Below, piece after piece: positions 61,524 to 64,000 of a DNA stretch of 64,000 nt (positions are counted from its first letter, which is position 1; the number at the start of each line of letters is the position of its first letter). The notes beneath the pieces were generated by a model, which saw nothing but the letters and a program-made list of their open reading frames with translations, was not told where the DNA came from and made no database searches. Source of the stretch: Bacteroidales bacterium (GTDB taxonomy: Bacteria; Bacteroidota; Bacteroidia; Bacteroidales; JAADJA01); contig JAIOZL010000002.1 of the NCBI GenBank assembly GCA_021740645.1, forward strand, positions 124,001 through 188,000, read 5' to 3'. The position numbers were made by a program, and so were the translations under genes.

Positions 61524-62378
61524 TTATTTTTCAAAATCATATTTAGTTTCCCATTCGGTGTAGGCCCCATCATAAACTTTGACGTTGTTATATCCTAAAA
61601 TTTCTTTAAAGGCAACATAAAGTACAGCACCTCTTACACTGGTACGGCAGTAAAATATTAATTCATCCGCAGGAGTTAACCCAAGTTTAGAAGCAATGTC
61701 TTCGAGGTCAGCTTTTGATTTGAATGAATTGTTTGATTTAAGCACATCTTCATGATTTAAATTAATGGCTCCGGGAATATGGCCTTTACTTACTGGCTTT
61801 TCTGAGGTTCCGTTATATTCTGCTGGTAAACGGGCATCAAGCAATTTAACTTTCCCATCAGTTAAATGAGCTTTTACATATGCCATATCAGCTATAACTG
61901 AATTATTTACTGACGGTTTAAAGGTTGCTTTTGTTATTTTCCCTGGCATACGGGTTAATGGAACACGAACTTTTTTCCATTCATCCATATCCTTATGAAG
62001 AATTTTTACATCTTTTGCACCTAAGTATTTCAATATCCAATAAACTCGCGTGGAATACTTTTGAGAACCATCGTCATATACAACAATTGTACTGTTCTCG
62101 GTGATACCGTTGTTCCCAAATATATTTGCCAGATCTTGAGAAGTTTTTATTATTCCTTCAATATTTCCTTCTTTATAGAGGCTGGAATGAGGAATATTTA
62201 CTGCATCTTTAACGTGAGAAACCTTGTAGGAGCTTTCTTTGCTTGCATCAATTACAACAAGCTTATCGCTTGATTTGGTTAAATCCATAAACTGCTTTGC
62301 AGAGATTATGTCTCCCTGCGCAAAGGAGCTAACATAGATCAAGCTAATGATTATTGATAAGAAAATTTTAATATTCAT
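61524..62378 (-). CDS. Exported two-domain sulfurtransferase (rhodanese)
   Basis: 284 residues with a signal peptide (IKIFLSIIISLIYVSSFAQGD) and two rhodanese domains. The first (about 25-135; VIDASKESSYKVSHVKDAVN) has Asp in the loop VVYDDGSQKYS where the Cys would be, so it is structural. The second carries the active loop FYCRTSVRGA with a canonical CxxxxR. It would move sulfane sulfur from thiosulfate or mercaptopyruvate in the periplasm. Neighbours are an OprP-like porin gene 19 nt upstream and a further rhodanese. Confidence 0.9.
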   Translation of the reverse strand: MNIKIFLSIIISLIYVSSFAQGDIISAKQFMDLTKSSDKLVVIDASKESSYKVSHVKDAVNIPHSSLYKEGNIEGIIKTSQDLANIFGNNGITENSTIVVYDDGSQKYSTRVYWILKYLGAKDVKILHKDMDEWKKVRVPLTRMPGKITKATFKPSVNNSVIADMAYVKAHLTDGKVKLLDARLPAEYNGTSEKPVSKGHIPGAINLNHEDVLKSNNSFKSKADLEDIASKLGLTPADELIFYCRTSVRGAVLYVAFKEILGYNNVKVYDGAYTEWETKYDFEK

Positions 62379-62397
62379 AATGATAAAATTTTATTAG

Positions 62398-63510
62398 TTA
62401 GAATTTTGCTTGTAACTGAATGGAGAATGCATCGTTCTTAAATTCATCGCTGGATGTTTCTTCAGCATTATAAAGATAATTTATCTGCAAACGGGTCCAT
62501 TCATTAATAAAATAGTTGATACCAAAAGTAAATGTACTTTGGCCAAAATCTCTGGCATGATATAAATAGGTATAATCCAGTCCGTCGGGATTATAGGTTT
62601 CATATTTGACTACAGGCTGTAATTGCCATGGAGTCATATACATTGCCTGAACAAAATATCCATCCCGGTTCCAGGTATCTCCTACATCTGCAAGGGTCGA
62701 TTTTCCACCACAACCTCCTCCAGTTGCAGGTTCAGTTCCTTCGTCCTGCCCGGCAATATATTCCCCCTGGATGAGGAAGTCTTTGTATTCGATTTCAATG
62801 TCACCACCGTAACGTGTACGTTTGTTTTGTACTTTTCCATTGATCTTGATATCCTGTTTACCAATGCGGTAACTCCCTCCTATGCGCAACCATTCCCATG
62901 GAGAAATTACGATCCGGGCTGCGATATCTTTAAATTTATTATCATCCCATTCGTTCATTCCTGACCCGTTTAAAAAAGCAAAACGGTATGAAATAAGGTC
63001 TTTTTTACCAAAAAGAGAATCTGTACTTCCGAGTAACATAATACCCATATCCCTGAAAGGCCCTGCAAGTACATTGACTGCTGTTGACCTTCTGATCGTA
63101 TGTAATGCTTGACAGGGAGTATTTAATTCAAGCCCAACGGGTGATTTGAATTGACCCATCGAAAATTTCAGATATTTTTTAAACGGTGCATACGTTACAA
63201 AAGCATCAAGTAAATATGCACTCCCGTCATGCAGAAGGGGGCTAAATTCGGCCATCACATAATAACTCACATCATAGGGGATTGATCCGGTAACTCCTAA
63301 CCTTGCTCTTTTGAAATAAAAGCTATTGGATTTGGTTTTTGTATTACCAAAATCATCTTCCTCGTAAAAATAGTAGTCGTAGGTTGGCTGTATATATCCT
63401 ATTACATTTACGCCATCTTCTGATTCAGCTTCCATACATCCTTGTGAAAATGTGAATTTCGCGAAGAATACAGAAACCAGAACAGCAGTAAAAATTATTT
63501 TTGTTTTCAT
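62398..63510 (-). CDS. OprP/OprO-like outer-membrane porin
   Basis: 370 residues with a signal peptide (IIFTAVLVSVFFAKFTFSQG) and the porin O/P pattern: FYFKRARLGVTGSIPYDVSY, LLDAFVTYAPFKKYLKFSMGQFK (of which FKKYLKFSMGQFK is characteristic), then about sixteen strands to a C-terminal Phe. Members form channels for phosphate or other anions. Gene order, between rhodanese genes, suggests uptake of sulfur oxyanions such as thiosulfate, which is inference. The gene lies 19 nt before the two-domain sulfurtransferase. Confidence 0.85.
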   Translation of the reverse strand: MKTKIIFTAVLVSVFFAKFTFSQGCMEAESEDGVNVIGYIQPTYDYYFYEEDDFGNTKTKSNSFYFKRARLGVTGSIPYDVSYYVMAEFSPLLHDGSAYLLDAFVTYAPFKKYLKFSMGQFKSPVGLELNTPCQALHTIRRSTAVNVLAGPFRDMGIMLLGSTDSLFGKKDLISYRFAFLNGSGMNEWDDNKFKDIAARIVISPWEWLRIGGSYRIGKQDIKINGKVQNKRTRYGGDIEIEYKDFLIQGEYIAGQDEGTEPATGGGCGGKSTLADVGDTWNRDGYFVQAMYMTPWQLQPVVKYETYNPDGLDYTYLYHARDFGQSTFTFGINYFINEWTRLQINYLYNAEETSSDEFKNDAFSIQLQAKF

Positions 63511-63526
63511 CCAAGATTTATTTAGG

Positions 63527-63556
63527 AAAAGGCAGGAAATCTCTTTCCTGCCTTTT
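63527..63556 (-). terminator. Hairpin between rhodanese and porin genes
   Basis: AAAAGGCAGGAAA (63527-63539) pairs perfectly with TTTCCTGCCTTTT (63544-63556) around a four-base loop. It lies 26 nt past the stop of the right-edge rhodanese and 17 nt before the porin start. It may end or attenuate the transcript, so that the porin is made at a different level. Confidence 0.75.
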
Positions 63557-63581
63557 GCATGTTTAACACTCTTATGTTATA

Positions 63582-64000
63582 TTACTTAGCAGTAACTTCG
63601 TATTCGTAGCCTTTGGCTTGATGCCATGCTGGTTTCCCGGCATTATCAAGTGCAGTATGCTGTAGCCCGTTTACTCCAAAAGATATACTCTTTGCATTGT
63701 ATCCAAGGACCTGTAACCATGCAGTGGTATAGGAGGAAGTTTGTCCGGTATAGCAATAAACCTCGAATTCATCAGAAGTCGGGAATGCTTTAATTACATC
63801 GCCGTCAATTGAAATCGGCATAATTTGATAAGCACCTGCAAAGTGTCCTAAGGCTAAATAATCAGCTTCTGACCAGAAATTGTAAATGTTGTAAGAAGGT
63901 GCATCTGCAAGAATGGTGGCAGATGAAATAGACCAGTCCATAGCCAGCATTTCAGTTACTCTTTCTGCCAGAATTGTTGCTCCGTCAGTACTGTTTGATT
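63582..64000 (-). CDS. Rhodanese-like protein (5' end cut by window edge)
   Basis: The open frame continues through the right edge; at least 138 residues are present, so the internal Met at 63950 should not be taken as the start. It holds a rhodanese domain (YNIYNFWSEADYLALGHFAG) with the active loop VYCYTGQTSSYTTAW, where the Cys is kept, and a tail ending GYEYEVTAK. It probably transfers sulfane sulfur. Export cannot be judged, since the N-terminus is missing. The porin and two-domain sulfurtransferase genes follow on the same strand. Confidence 0.85.
   Translation of the reverse strand, partial: SNSTDGATILAERVTEMLAMDWSISSATILADAPSYNIYNFWSEADYLALGHFAGAYQIMPISIDGDVIKAFPTSDEFEVYCYTGQTSSYTTAWLQVLGYNAKSISFGVNGLQHTALDNAGKPAWHQAKGYEYEVTAK

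Noticed and set aside
1-64000. tRNA, rRNA, CRISPR array, insertion sequence, prophage
   Set aside because: No cloverleaf ending, repeat-spacer series, transposase or phage gene was recognised by reading; a program such as tRNAscan could still find a missed tRNA.

Overview
The window looks like a chromosomal piece of a Bacteroidota (Bacteroidetes) genome. Base composition is low in GC by eye. There is an ECF sigma factor paired with a membrane/beta-barrel protein, many exported beta-barrel proteins, a TAnnTTTG-type promoter element, few Shine-Dalgarno sites, and Bacteroidota-type polyamine and Crp/Fnr genes. The mix of respiratory Mo enzyme, sulfide:quinone oxidoreductase, multiheme cytochrome and short-chain acyl-CoA enzymes suggests an anaerobic or facultative organism that handles reduced sulfur compounds. 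I saw no rRNA, tRNA, CRISPR array, insertion sequence or phage gene.

Layout. 1-3375: crotonase, 3-hydroxyacyl-CoA dehydrogenase and thiolase (cut by the left edge), all on the minus strand. 3700-7798: a small membrane protein flanked by strong hairpins, an ECF sigma factor with a TM/beta-barrel partner, and two paralogous beta-barrel proteins. 8071-24204 is a sulfur and energy island. A Psr/Phs-type molybdoenzyme (A, B, C subunits) is followed by a split YeeE/YedE sulfur transporter and two membrane-anchored rhodanese-fold proteins that lack the catalytic Cys but both end in SEGGC. Divergently there is a Rieske protein and a cytochrome b fused to a multiheme cytochrome c, then a Crp/Fnr regulator, then sulfide:quinone oxidoreductase, DUF1641, a DsrC/TusE-like protein, a DsrE2-like protein and an exported DUF302-like protein, then MobA and an ECF-transporter-like membrane protein.

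24345-29373: an MscS channel, and a large uncharacterised P-loop protein one base away from a second MscS channel. 30396-35956: a tight four-gene operon with PLP enzyme, DUF1611/DgcN-like protein, a PP-loop plus creatininase fusion, and a dipeptide epimerase/DgcA-like enzyme; it points to glutamate stereochemistry or peptidoglycan salvage. 36269-45361: two exported SxxK serine hydrolases, a nucleotide-translocase-like transporter with HEAT repeats, an exported glucan-water-dikinase-like protein and a third MscS. 45598-51257: beta-CASP nuclease, solute-binding protein, an MscS-CorA-MscS run, and Hsp20.

51550-64000: carA-carB, a polyamine operon (arginine decarboxylase, agmatinase, deoxyhypusine-synthase-like enzyme, THEP1-like NTPase), queA, a small protein, and a second sulfur group of catalytic rhodaneses flanking an OprP-like porin, the last cut by the right edge.

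The working picture for the sulfur island is a loop. The Psr-type enzyme reduces (or oxidises) a sulfur compound outside the membrane. YeeE/YedE halves, rhodanese-fold carriers, the DsrC/TusE and DsrE2-like proteins move sulfane sulfur. SQR and the Rieske/cyt b/multiheme complex connect it to the quinone pool and to an extracytoplasmic electron acceptor. MobA supplies cofactor. A Crp/Fnr protein sits between the two halves with candidate operators in both divergent intergenic regions. This picture is inference from gene content and order.
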